Assembly: GCA_013146195.2 (NCBI GenBank)
Contig: CM028379.1
Coordinates: forward strand, 93,043,401-93,107,400
Direction of reading: 5' to 3'
Source: Codonopsis lanceolata
Taxonomy: Eukaryota; Streptophyta; Magnoliopsida; Asterales; Campanulaceae
DNA length: 64,000 bases
Shown here: piece by piece, positions 32,895 to 44,500 of the stretch
How the letters are laid out: every line of letters begins with the position of its first letter
How positions within the stretch are numbered: position 1 is the stretch's first letter
Translations under genes and position numbers: made by a program
Notes under the pieces: model-generated
Told to the model about the DNA's origin: nothing
What the model saw: only the letters and a program-made list of their open reading frames with translations
Database searches by the model: none

Positions 32895-34183
32895 ATGGGC
32901 GTTTCCGAAGTAAGTATGTCCGTTGTTGTATGTGAAGCCAACTTGGTGTCAAACGTCAAGGATTGGTGGGTGGACACAGGAGCCACTCGTCACATATGTG
33001 TCGACAAAAACTTGTCTGCGGAATACAAGAAGATGGAACATAAAGATTTTCTCTATATGGGAAATTCTGCAACCTCCAAGATTGAAGGCATTGGGAAGGT
33101 GATCTTGAAGTTCACATCGGGAAAGGAGCTTACTCTCAACGATGTGATGCATGTACCCGACATAAGGAAGAATTTAATTTCTGGTTCATTACTTAGTAAG
33201 AAAGGTTTTAAAGTTGTATTTGAATCCGATAAGTTTGTGCTTACTAAGGGAAGGATGTATGTTGGGAAAGGATACTTTCTAGATGGCCTATTTAAGGCAA
33301 ATGTTATTGTAGTAGACAAGAAGTCCACCTATTTGTACCAATAAGCTATTAATAAAATTGACAATTCTATTTATTTGTGCAAGTCTTCTAATTTATGGCA
33401 TAATCATTTAGGACATGTGAATCGTGCTTCTTTAGGAAAGCTAGTATGTTTAGGATTTATTCCAAAACTTGATTTAATGAAAGATCACAAATGTGAAATT
33501 TGTGTTGAAGCAAAGTTTGCAAAGAAACATTTTAAATCAATTGAAAGAACTAGCCAACTGTTGGGTTTAATTCATAGCGATTTATGTGACCTAAAATTTG
33601 TCCCAACTCGAGGCGGTAAGAAATACTTTATTGTTTTCATTAACGATCAAAGTAGATATTGTTATGTCTATTTGTTAAGTAGTAAAGAAGAAGCAATGGA
33701 TGCTTTCATCACTTACAAAAATGAAGTTGAAAATCAACTTGGAAAGTCAATTAAAGTATTAAGGTCCGATGGGGGTGGTGAATATGAATTGACTTATGTT
33801 CCAAATTTGGAATCATTCATCAAACCACCACACCCTATACTCTGTAGCAAAATGGTATTGCTGAGAGGAAAAATAGAACTTTAAAAGACATGGTCAATTA
33901 CATGCTTGTACGTTCTGGTTTACCACAAAACTTGTGGTGGGAAGCAATGTTATCTGCTAACTTTGTGTTGAATATAATTCAACACAAGAAAATTGGTTCC
34001 ATACCATATGAATTGTGGAAAAGAAGAAAGTCTTCCTACAAATTCCTCAAAGTGTGGGGGTGCCTAGCAAAGGTTGTCGTTCCACCTCCTAAACGGTCAA
34101 AGTTAGGACCTAAGACCGTTGACTGTATATTTATTGGGTATGTAGTGAATAGTAGTGCACTACTAGTGCGTACATATTCTTAG
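32895..34183 (+). pseudogene. Copia protease and integrase, broken
   Basis: WWVDTGATRHIC at about 32962 is the aspartic-protease active site (DTG). From 33375 the integrase zinc domain reads LWHNHLGHVNRASLG.. with ..KCEICVEAKF (HHCC). The core has catalytic aspartates in IHSDLCDLK and VLRSDGGGEYE; the third acidic residue lies in a shifted frame near 33853 (ERKN). A stop at 33342 and a frameshift near 33790-33890 interrupt it. Integrase C-terminal sequence (LKVWGCLAKVVVPPPKRSK) ends about 34150. Confidence 0.88.
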
Positions 34184-34282
34184 TACATAAATCTGAAATA
34201 AATGACGTCCATGTCAATACAATAATTGAATCTTGTGACGCTGAATTTTTCGAGGACGTGTTGCCTATGAAAAAGGATATTT

Positions 34283-35910
34283 GTGAAAATACTCCTAAGA
34301 GACGATGCTGAACCAAGAAGAAACAAAAGAACAAAAATTGCTAAAACTTTTGGTCCAGATTTTATCTCTAATTTTATGATTGAAGATGAGTCTCATTCAT
34401 TTAAAGAAGCCATAAACAGCTCAGAATCCACATTTTGGAAAGAAGTTGTAAACAATGAAATTGAATCTATTTTAAGTAACAACACTTAGCAAGTGGTTGA
34501 TCTTCCAAAAGGTTCAAAATCAATAGGATGCAAATGGATTTTTAAGAAGAAACTAAGACCGAATGACTCCGTGGATAAATATAAGGCTCGTCTTGTTGCC
34601 AAAGGATATCGTCAAAAGGAAGGATTTGATTTCTTTGACACATATTCTCCTGTTACCAGAATTACTTCAATTTGAATCTTAATAGCCATTGCAACATTGT
34701 ATAATTTGCAGATACATCAAATGGATGTGAAAACTGCATTTTTAAATGGTGATTTGAATGAGAATTTTACATGGAACAACCAGAAGGCTTCTAAGTAAAA
34801 GGACAAGAGCATAAGGTGTACAAATTTGTTAAGTCCTTGTATAGTTTGAAGCAAGCTCCTAAACAATAGCATGAGAAATTTGACAATGTCATGACTAGGA
34901 ATGGTTTTATCACAAATGAATGTGATAAGTGTGTATGCTCAAAGAAATTTGGTAACACTTATGTATTTGTTTGTTTATATGTAGATGATATGCTCATATT
35001 TGGTCATGATATTGAGGTTATAAATAAAACAAAGAAAATGTTTATCAATAACTTTAATATGAAAGATATGGGTGAATCAAATGTAACTTGGGAATGAAAG
35101 TCTCTAGAACCTCGATTGGAATTAATTTATCTCAAACACATTATGTTGATAAAATGATTGAGAGATTTAATTCTCATGGTATTAAAGAGACTAATAATCC
35201 ATTTCACAAGAATACTGGGAATGCGAAACAACAATTAGAGTATTCCCATATCATTGGAAGCCTAATGTACTTGATGTAGTGCACAAGGCCGGATATAGCT
35301 TACACTGTAAGTAAGCTAAGTAGTTTTACTAGCAATCCTAAGAATGAGCATTGGAATGCATTGTTAAGAGTATTAGGATACATAAAACGAACTAGAGAGT
35401 ATTCATTGCACTATAGCAATTAGCCTCCGGTAGTCAAAAGATATAGCGATGCAAATTGGATATCTTATACAGATGAATCCAAGTCTACCAGTTGGTTTGT
35501 ATTTACTCTCGGTGGAGGTGTCATATCATGGAAATCTTCTAAGCAAACTTGTATAGCTCGATCAACGATGGAATATGAGTTTATTGCTTTAGACAAAGCT
35601 AGAGAAGGAGCCGAATGGCTTAGACACTTTTTAGAAGATATTCCTCTATGGCCAAAACTCGTACCTACTATATATATACATTGTGATAATCAAGCAACTA
35701 TAGCTAAGGCGGAAAATTTTATATATAACGGCAAATCTTGACACATACGTCATAGACATAACACCGTTAGACAATTACTCTCAAACGAACAATTTTTATT
35801 GATTTCGTGCGATCAAAGGATAACATTGCGGATCAATTTACTAAAGGTTTATCTAAAGAGAGAATAAAATGTGCATCAAAAGAAATCCTAAACAAATCTA
35901 AATCAACTTG
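34283..35910 (+). pseudogene. Copia reverse transcriptase and RNase H, broken
   Basis: Readable blocks: CKWIFKKKLRPNDSVDKYKA and ARLVAKGYRQKEGFDFFDTY (34523-34650), HQMDVKTAFLNGDL after a stop, the catalytic YVDDMLIFGHD at about 34978, and RNase H motifs YSDANWISYTDESKSTS.. and ..CIARSTMEYEFIAL (35440-35600). Stops occur at several places (for example 34487-34489, 34673-34675, 35277-35279). It would copy the element RNA if intact. Confidence 0.88.
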
Positions 35911-36477
35911 ATGGAAACCTAACCTAGTGACTGGAGATCCCACGGACTAGGTTCAATAGGAAACACTAGTCATGATTGATTTGAGATAAACACTTGGAAG
36001 TTTATCTTCATCCCATTTTCTATGATGCAAAAGTGTTGCCTACAATATGGTAGAGGTTAAGCTATTGCTTTTAACGATGACTATATATTGTAAATAAGTA
36101 CAAGTGGGGTAATGTAGGATACTCTTTATGGCACATCACCTATGCAAGTGTGAACGTGGCCGTTTCGTTGTGAATTACTTTTAAGCTAAATTCTCTAAAG
36201 CACTCGCAGAACCAAGAAAGTTCTGGGCCGAAATAATGAACACAATAAATAACCAAAATCTTATATGAGAAATTAATTTGTTCGGTCTATTGTTTAAACT
36301 TACAATAACGCCTGACAATTCAATACATTACGTACACTGATTAGCTAAGTAAGTTCAATAGATTCTTACTAAAGAAGGTTCAAAGCGAACGCCACCTATC
36401 TTGATACATTGATTTTCAGCTATGCTCTTCATCTTCTTTCTTTTTCCATGTCTACTTCTTCCATTCATATGGGGGAT

Positions 36478-37459
36478 TGTTGGAATATTGGGTCAATATT
36501 TTATGGGTGAATTGTGAAGTCACCACAAAAAGAGTCTAAACCCACATTGAAAATATACTAGAAAGTATTCCAGTTGATATAGTGGGATGTCATGGAAAGT
36601 AACATTTAAATTACAATTATGTAGCCATGTCTTGCGCACTAGCTAGCTTTGCTAACGGTTGATTAGACACACACTCACGCACACGCACACGCACTCGCTC
36701 AAGCCCGTGCACGTCGTAAAGTTCCCATTGGGCGCTTTCGAGTCGCACTTTGCACTTCGCACGTCGTAAAGTTCGCATTGGGCGCTTTCGAGGCGCACTT
36801 TGCACTTCGCATTTCACACGTGCGCATCATCGCGATTGGAGCCTTTCCATTTTATGGAGGTAGTACACGACAGTGGGCTTGAAGTGGCTGGCAGGCGTGA
36901 CTCATCACTGGACCAACGCACCTCTTCAAATTGTGAGTGACAGTCCCAGGCAATTCGAACAGGCACACTACTTCGATGTTGGGCGCATGACATCCGTATT
37001 GAGTGGGCAACCGTCACTCGTACAAACACGTCTAGGTTCACTGAACATGCCATAGGTTACATCCTCTATGAACAGACTCGACCAAAGGCTATATAAAGAT
37101 CTCTCTTCTAATCATTCAGGTCATCGAAGTAACAAACGAATTCTCTCAGTGTAAAATCCAAAAATCATAAGTGTTGTTTCTAAAAGAAATCCATTTTTTT
37201 TCTTCATTAGTCCTTTCTCCCGTTTTGTGAAAGATTGAAGAACAAGTCAGATCATTTGGTTCGTCCGTCAAAGGTTAGTAAGTGCAAGTCTAACTTTTGG
37301 AAGAAACGTTGTATCTTGGGAGACAATTGTTGATCATCCGTTTGCACAATTACGGAGGCAATATTTGTCTTAAGGAGATTTGGCTCACCATACCTCGTTT
37401 CAATACTTCATCTAGAAATCTGTTTTGAAGATACTAAGACAAAAAAATATTTACCAACA
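36478..37459 (+). repeat. Copia 3' LTR
   Basis: 982 bp, TGTTGG..CCAACA, TATATAAAG at 37090-37098. Contains a 50-bp unit repeated in tandem (36711-36760 and 36761-36810, two mismatches) and a CACACGCACACG-rich tract at 36667-36696, both absent from the 5' LTR. Confidence 0.93.
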
Positions 37460-37464
37460 ACCTT

Positions 37465-38149
37465 TAAGTGTTAAAAGGGAATGTCGAGGTTGTAGAAAAG
37501 AAGAATAATGAAGTTGTGAATGAGAACGATGATGGAGGTCATGTTTAAGAAAAGGCAAGGGCTAAAAGAAGGGGGGGGAGTACAGTGAGGCAGAACAGAT
37601 CATCAGAGGAGGACCTTTAAAGCAAGCCACAAAGGATGATCTCCACAATTATTTAGATCGACGCAAATACTGCTTTTATAACCGAATAATTTACTTATAT
37701 ACACCTTGTTATACATAGTGTAGCAAGATGATGCAATCTAGATGAGCTCCAGAACTCCAACAATATTTTCTTAAAATTTGAAGTCTCGTTTGATTTTTCT
37801 CAAAATATGTATTTCTAATCATGAAATTAGAAACAAACAATTCACATCAACCAATTCAAATAATTTACTTGAGAATTCACTTATTTTATCATCCGGATCC
37901 ATGAGTCGACCTGAAGTAGTTTGAGATACGTGTTGGTCGTATCTATCAAATGACATTTTGTACAATCACCGTAATTTGCTTCAACATCAAGGTATATAAC
38001 AATTATTACTTTTACAAATATTGATTTGTTACGTATCTTTATTTTTATTATTATTTATATATTATTTTTATTTTTATTTATATATTTTTATTCTTTATAT
38101 ATTGTAGTATTACAATTAAATGGGGATCAAATAAAAATTATGCACTTGT
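37465..38149. other. Spacer between copia element and Helitron helicase
   Basis: A short Glu/Asn/Lys-rich open stretch at 37470-37548 (VEVVEKKNNEVVNENDDGG) is not recognisable. The rest is AT-rich. The 5' end of the Helitron should lie here or, before the copia insertion, to the left of 31049, but no convincing TC-starting terminus was found. Confidence 0.35.
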
Positions 38150-39924
38150 GGAAGTTGAGAATATTTTAAGGGGTATTGGAGGAGTCTCTGCGAGTTTCAA
38201 ACAATGTCATTCCCAGATGATTAGTTTTTCAATTTCTTGCGTAATAGATTGTTAAACGAGGAAATGTGTTACTATCGAATAAGCTTGGCAGAAGAACACA
38301 CAAATTTTGTGTCAAATTTGAATGATGAGCAACTCTATGTTAATTCAGATATTTGAAAGATTTTCTTTGTTTATGGTTATGGAGGTATTGAGAAAACATT
38401 CATCTGGAAAACTCTATCTGCTGGGTTAAGAGCAAAAGGAGAGATCGTATTAAATGTGGTATCGAGTGGTATAGTTTCTCTTTTGTTGCTCGGTGGTAGA
38501 ACTGCTCATTCACGATTTTCAATTCTTTTTAATCTAAATGAAGATTCAACATGCAACATAAAGCAAGGTAGTCCTTTCGCCGAACTTATATTGAAGGCCA
38601 AACTAATTGTATGGGACGAGTCGCCGATGATACATAAGCATTGTTTTGAAGCATTGGATCGCAGTATGATATCATGAAAGTTATACATCCATCGAGAGGT
38701 AATATTCCATTTGGTGGCAAGACAATTGTGTTTGGTCGAGATTTTTGGCAGATATTGCTTGTGATTCCAAAAGGAAGTAGACAAGACATTGTTCATGCCA
38801 CTATTAATTCATCGTATTTGTGGAGGGATTGTATTGTATTAAGGTTGACAACTAATATGAGATTACAAAGTATGGGATCCAACGAGAGTTCTGAAGAATT
38901 GAAACTCTTTGCTGATTGGATTGCGAAGATTGACGATAGAAAAATTGGTGAACAAAATGACAATGGTGCTTCTATTGATATTCCTGATTAGCTGCTGGTT
39001 GCTGATTGAAGAATTCAACGATCCAATTGCTGCAATTATACAAAGTACATATCCTTTATTTGAAAGCAGCCCTGACGACTCATCATTTTTGGAAGAGAGA
39101 GATATCCTGTCTCCGACTCTTGATGTGGTTAATTCAGTAAATGATTACATGATATCGAAGAACACTGCTGAAGGAAGACTGTATTTGAGCTTAGATTCTC
39201 CATGTCATTCTGATAGAAACGTTGATCTATTTAATGATATACATACTCCTTAATTTTTAAACGAAATTTTAGGTTTTGGAATCCCAAATCATGAGTTGAA
39301 TTTGAAGGTTGGAACTCTAGTAACATTGCTTCGTAACATTGACCATTCCCTTGGGCTATTTAATGACACGAGATTAATTATTACAAGGCTGGGTAATCAT
39401 GTTTTAGAAGGTTGAGTTCTTTCAAAAGGACATTATGGTGGTGTTGTTTTGATTCCAAGAATGTCACTGGCGCCATATGATCATAGAATTCCCTTCAAAT
39501 TCCAAAGAAGACAGTTTTCAATGATGGTGTCTTACACAATGTCTATAAATAAAAGTCAGGGTCAGTCATTGTCTAACGTAGGACTTCTTTTTGAAAAAAA
39601 CCTGTTTTTAGTCATGGCCAGCTGTATGTTGCTTTGTCTATAGTTACTAATCGTAGGGGCCTTGGAATTTTGATAAGTGATACTCATAGTGGTAGTTGTA
39701 ATAGTCGTACATGTTCAATGACAAATGTTGTGTATAAAGAAGTATTCAAAAATTTATAATATTTTTTTCAAATTTATGTGATTTTCGATCTTTAATTTTA
39801 TTGTTTATATTAATTTTTAAATTTTGTTTGTATTAAAGTTTTGTATTGTATATTATTCAACTTAAATTATTTATAAGATTTTACACCTGTATATAAACAG
39901 TGCAACGCACGGGTGCATCACTAG
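38150..39924 (+). mobile_element. Helitron relic: helicase domain and 3' terminus
   Basis: Contains the C-terminal PIF1-like helicase domain of a Helitron RepHel protein, decayed, followed about 140 bases later by a classic Helitron 3' end: a short hairpin GTGC-AAC-GCAC at 39900-39910, GGGTGCATCA, and the terminal CTAG at 39921-39924 directly before T. Helitrons transpose by rolling-circle replication. The Rep (HUH) domain and the 5' end are absent. No TSD is expected for this class. Confidence 0.82.
38209..39759 (+). pseudogene. Helitron helicase (PIF1-like), broken
   Basis: Readable blocks in order: LNDEQLYVNSDI, the Walker A region VYGYGGIEKTFIWKTL (GxGGTGKT in intact proteins, here the T and G are replaced by I and E), IVLNVVSSGIVSLLL, LIVWDESPMIHKHCFEALDR (Walker B region), LRLTTNMRLQ, SFLEERDILSPTLDVVNSVN, TLVTLLRNIDHSLGL, and the motif VI-like SINKSQGQSLSNVGL. 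Several stops and frame changes separate them. It ends VVYKEVFKNL and a stop at 39757-39759. Confidence 0.85.
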
Positions 39925-41592
39925 TTTAAGGTATTAAAGGAAACCACATATTTCATCAACATTTATAATACAGTCAATTATTTATTCTTAAATGGTGTGC
40001 TGAGTCAAATAATATAATAATTTGAAAGCAGAGAGAGTATTATTTTAAAAGTATAAAACATATATTTTAAATAAACACTTTGAGATGTGAACCATGTGGT
40101 GTCTATTATAACCACCGACTAACTAGGGTTCCTTTTTATTTGGAAAAATTGTTAATTTTGCTACTGAACTTTGATGGATCTTTATATTTTGCCATTATAC
40201 TATTTTTTGTGCGAAATTATTATTGTACTTGTAAAGATAGATGTAATTTTTCCACTATCCCTAACTTTCATCCAATTTTAACGGAAGTAATTTTAGTTGT
40301 CTCCCCTAAAGTTTTTTAAAATGTTGGAAGATCCTTAATGATTGTTGACGTTAAAAGATAGATTGTTTTTTGGTTCATAAATTATAAGCGGGTCCTTATT
40401 TGATGATTTATGTCTTATATGTTTTATTTAATAATTATCTATTAATTTAATAAATATATTTTAAATTTTTTTAGCAATACATATTTTTAATAATTTAATA
40501 ATTTATTAAAAAGTAATTAAATAATTTATTAAATAATTTTTATTAATTCATTTTTAATAATTATTAAGTAATTTTTTTATTAATTTAGTAAATAATTTAT
40601 TAATAAAAAGAATAACCATCTTCACACATGTGATGAATCCCAACCGTTAAATATTTTAAAACAATTTAATCTTAATCGGTAAATAAGCTTTTATCAATTG
40701 TAAGTGAGCTATGAAACGACATTGTATTAATGATATTTTCCTCTTAATTTTTTTATTTAGACAAAATATATCTTTCCTTCTTATTTGCATTTTTATATTT
40801 CATTCATTCTTTCATTTTCTTGTTCATAAAATATTTTTTTTAACCTTATACAAGAAAAAAACACTGATAATTTAAGAACCATAAATCATTTAATTTTTAA
40901 CTTCAACTATTAGTAAACATATTTCTACATTTTAAAAAACCTTAGGGGAGATAATTAAAATTAATTCCATTAAAAATTGATAATCGTTAGTGATAATGGC
41001 GAAATTGCATCACCTTTTTCAAATACAATGAAAATTTTGCTCGAAAAATAATATAATGCTAAAATGTAATAATCTATCAAAGTAACAAAATTAACAATTT
41101 TTCCGTTTTATTTGTTTGTGTGATTGTGTGTACGTTTTTGTTTTTTTTGTAGGAGTAATAAATTTCCAGGGTATAATATGTGGTAATATGGTAATTTGAC
41201 AATCACAGGTGGTGGGATAAACAAAATCCAGTTCATCTCGACATTCTTGAAATCTTGACTCCTTGTCCAGGAAATTGATTTCCATTTTCCATCTCAGCAC
41301 CGGCGAAGCAAATCAGGTATTGTCGGCCAGCCCGTTTCCTCTTGTGAAACTAAATCCACACTGTATACTCTATGGGTTTAGTTCCAGCTCCATTTTCTTT
41401 GGTTGTCCCCGTCGTCAAAAGTTCGACGAGCCTAACGAGAAATCGGCGATTGAATAATCCAAATTAATAATTTGAACTCAGTTAAGATATTATCTCCACT
41501 TGAACATGATATTGTAAAATAATGATCATATTTTCCTGTAAATTTCCGATTCAACTGAGCTGGCAGCGGTGTTCTCGTGTAATTTTGTAGAG
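39925..41592. promoter_or_regulatory. Upstream region of the membrane-protein gene
   Basis: Very AT-rich. Contains the inverted-repeat element at 40142-41104. From about 41260 the sequence becomes GC-richer and looks like a 5' UTR, possibly with its own small intron starting at the GTATTG near 41318. The core promoter would be between 41105 and 41260, that is, directly beside the transposon end. No TATA box can be chosen with confidence. Confidence 0.45.
40142..41104. mobile_element. MULE-like non-autonomous element with ~185-bp inverted repeats
   Basis: The first ~185 bases (from GGAAAAATTGTTAATTTTG) match the complement of the last ~185 bases at about 75-80 per cent, ending at the same terminal word. 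Flanks TTTTTATTT (40133-40141) and GTTTTATTT (41105-41113) form a 9-bp TSD with one mismatch, the size produced by Mutator-like transposases. The interior (about 590 bp) is AT-rich with no coding sequence. It lies 160 bases before the likely leader of the membrane-protein gene. Confidence 0.8.
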
Positions 41593-44500
41593 ATGCCGAG
41601 ACAGAGTAACACATTTGAGGCTCATACTTTATCTCTCCTCTTTTCAACCATTGTAGCAGGTAATATTTGTTGTTTTATTCTGTTTCAGATATGCATAAGT
41701 TTATACGCTTATTGTTGTAAAGCAGCATTACGTGGAACTGCTTGTAATTGATATTCTTACCTGGATGTTAGGGTTTGATAGATGGAATATTTTATCTAAT
41801 TTTATTTTTCCATCTCAGCTGTTCTTTACGAAGCTGAAGGGGCTGCCTCGTTTGTGGAACCGAGTACCAGTTGTTACGTTATCGACAATTCCAGTTACAT
41901 TTATGATTTTGTATCCTTTTGGGAGCATGTAATTCACATTTCGCACATTAGAATTGAAATTTCGTAGAAAGCTAGCTCACTTTCTATGGCTTGGATTTTT
42001 TTTTTTTGGTAGAAGGCATGTATTTTATGATCATGAACACTAAGTTACAGTAATTGCAGTTGTTTGAAGACATCGTGGTTGTCAAAATATCATAAAATTT
42101 GTTTGTAGAGTATAGGTGCAATGGTTTCTATAACATTTACCTTACAAGCATTTTGTATGATATTGATTCAAGATATGAAAGAATTGTTTTCACTTAAGCT
42201 GTTATTCAGAGTAAATGGATTGGGTATCCTTTTGAGTATGAGGGGAAGGTAACGTGTCACGCGACAATCAGTATTATGGTTGCTGTAGTTTTCAGTTATA
42301 TGTCTACTTGATGAACATTTGCAAACCCTATAATGTCTTGGTTTTCTTGTTGTGCAGGATTCAGACTTCGCAGTTCGATTTTGTAAAGATGTGGAGAGTA
42401 GATCACAACCGGTAGGTAAAGTCTACAGTATGGTATTTGTATATGCATAACCTTGTTTTCGAGAACCATTGTTAATAATTTCATACTGTTTACTTAATTT
42501 TCATTTCTGTTTCTGCAATATTATTACTAGACCTTTGGCTAAAAATTATGTAGTCAGACTGGAAAAGTTTCTCCAGCTGTACATGTAAAGCAACCCTGTT
42601 ATTTTTCTTTTTGGATGAGGCGAAGGCATATCAAAAACATATTGTAGTTTCGTTTCATTGATACTCCCTCCATCTCAAAATGAGTGTCCACCTCTGTTCA
42701 TGATCATGAAGAATAATGGACACTCATTTTGAGAGGGAGGTAGTTTTAAGAATGATTTGATAAGTCAATACCACCAAAATTTCTCGAAGCCAAAACTTAC
42801 CCTTGCAATTTCATACATATTTTTCAGCATTCAAACTATGGTCTTCTTTTGTTCTGTTCTTGGCTCACTGTTGTTGTGATGGAAAATTCAAACTTCACTC
42901 CTTTCGTTCTTAAAAAAGAGTCAGTTTGACTCGGCACCGAGATTAAGAAAAACTCATTGATTCTATTGTGTGTGGTTTCCAATTCCCATGTGAATGTGGG
43001 CCCCTTTAATTAAAGTAGAATCAAATCAAGGATAAAGTGGTAAAAGTATCATCCATAAAGAAAATATTAGAAAGTGGACATTTTTCTTAGAACGGCCTAA
43101 AATGGAAAGATGGACTCTTTTTTAGGAACGAAGGGAAGGGAGTGATAATTTATTGGTATCTTCAGTTAGGAATATAAGAGAACTCAAGGTTTTTGTTTGA
43201 GTGGATTACACGTTTTTGGGGCATGAAACTAATTAGGAATATTATATCTATTGATACGAAAACATGGGTGTTTGGTGATCAGGGCCAGTGTAGTTTCGGA
43301 CATCCATGTTCAGTCAACATGGGATAAATTGGGATAGCAGGAATAGTTGTACTGGATCGATTACTATGTGCACACTCTTATGATATGTCTTTCTCACGTT
43401 GTGTTATGTTTCATATTGCCACAGCTATATGTCATAGCAGTTCAAAGACTTAACCGCTCAAAATTAAAAGTTCAACTGTAGAAAGAAAATTGAAGCTATA
43501 AGAACCTTAGTTGTTGGCCAGAATATGCTAGTTCATTCATTTAATGTAGCACAATTTTTGTACTCTTATGATGTCGGTGTGATCTATTTGCTAATAAATT
43601 TGCAGGGATATGTTGATTTTGGCAGATTTGACAATTTCAACTATTTTGTTGCTGGGTCAGGACGCTATGATTTTGTGCAAGTAAGCTTTATCAGTTATTT
43701 TATTTTTGTGAAATACAGGTGTGATGTATCATCTCAAAAGTTGAAAAGCTCAAGTGTTTCATGATATTGCCAGAAACTAGAGGGAAACTAGTTCAGAAAC
43801 ATTCCTAGCTAATTTTTCATGAGATTATCCAATTTGTCTTTGATAGACCCTGCTGCTTGTAGTAATGCTGCCAGGATAACACGACTTATTAGCTGATCTG
43901 AATTTTTCCCTCCCGGAATTTTTGATGCATTAGGAATTTTACAATGGCGACCTTATTAATTGTGAGCGAAGTTACGACAAAATGGGACGTACAGCTCAGG
44001 TTTAATCATGCTTCTCTAGAAGTGCAAATCTAATTTATTCCTTATTGTTGTCATTGGTATTACTTGGAGGGGGGTTTTGGGGAGGGGGGAGGGAGGGTGT
44101 CAGCCACAGATATTTTAACTTCGCTGTATTCATTTTTGAGTTTCAGGTAAACATAATATGTGGAGATTGCCCAAATGGACAATGTAGAGGTGAGCTCTTC
44201 ATTTTTGAATTATCTAGGTTCCAGATTCTCAGATATTAAGCAGTAACTCAACGCATTTGTATCAGTCTGTACTTGTATCTAAACCGTTAGGTTGAACTCT
44301 CTTTGATCTCTTGATGAGTGAAATTGATTTTTGTGGTGTCCTGATGAATAGTATACAAAATATAGTGTGAAAGTGTAATTGTAAACAAACCAGTTTGCAC
44401 ACACTTGGGACTTGATTGTGAAATTGATTAAAGTTTGTTGCTGCAGATTGAGTCAGCAGGTCTAATGCCTACAGTTCGTTTCTCAAGCACTTTTTGGCTG

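Larger units (their letters stand above)
31054..37459 (+). mobile_element. Full-length Ty1/copia retrotransposon, inactive
   Basis: 6406 bp bounded by a perfect 5-bp TSD, ACCTT, at 31049-31053 and 37460-37464. LTRs 31054-31885 and 36478-37459 begin TGTTGG and end CCAACA. The internal order is gag - protease - integrase - reverse transcriptase - RNase H, the copia order. The polypurine tract ATGGGGGAT (36470-36477) directly precedes the 3' LTR. No TGG-starting primer-binding site follows the 5' LTR. Many stops and frameshifts occur in the single expected reading frame, so the copy cannot move on its own. Confidence 0.95.

Noticed and set aside
32563..33328. Minus-strand frames of 129 and 91 codons in the copia element
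   Set aside because: Antisense to gag and protease, which have clear family motifs.
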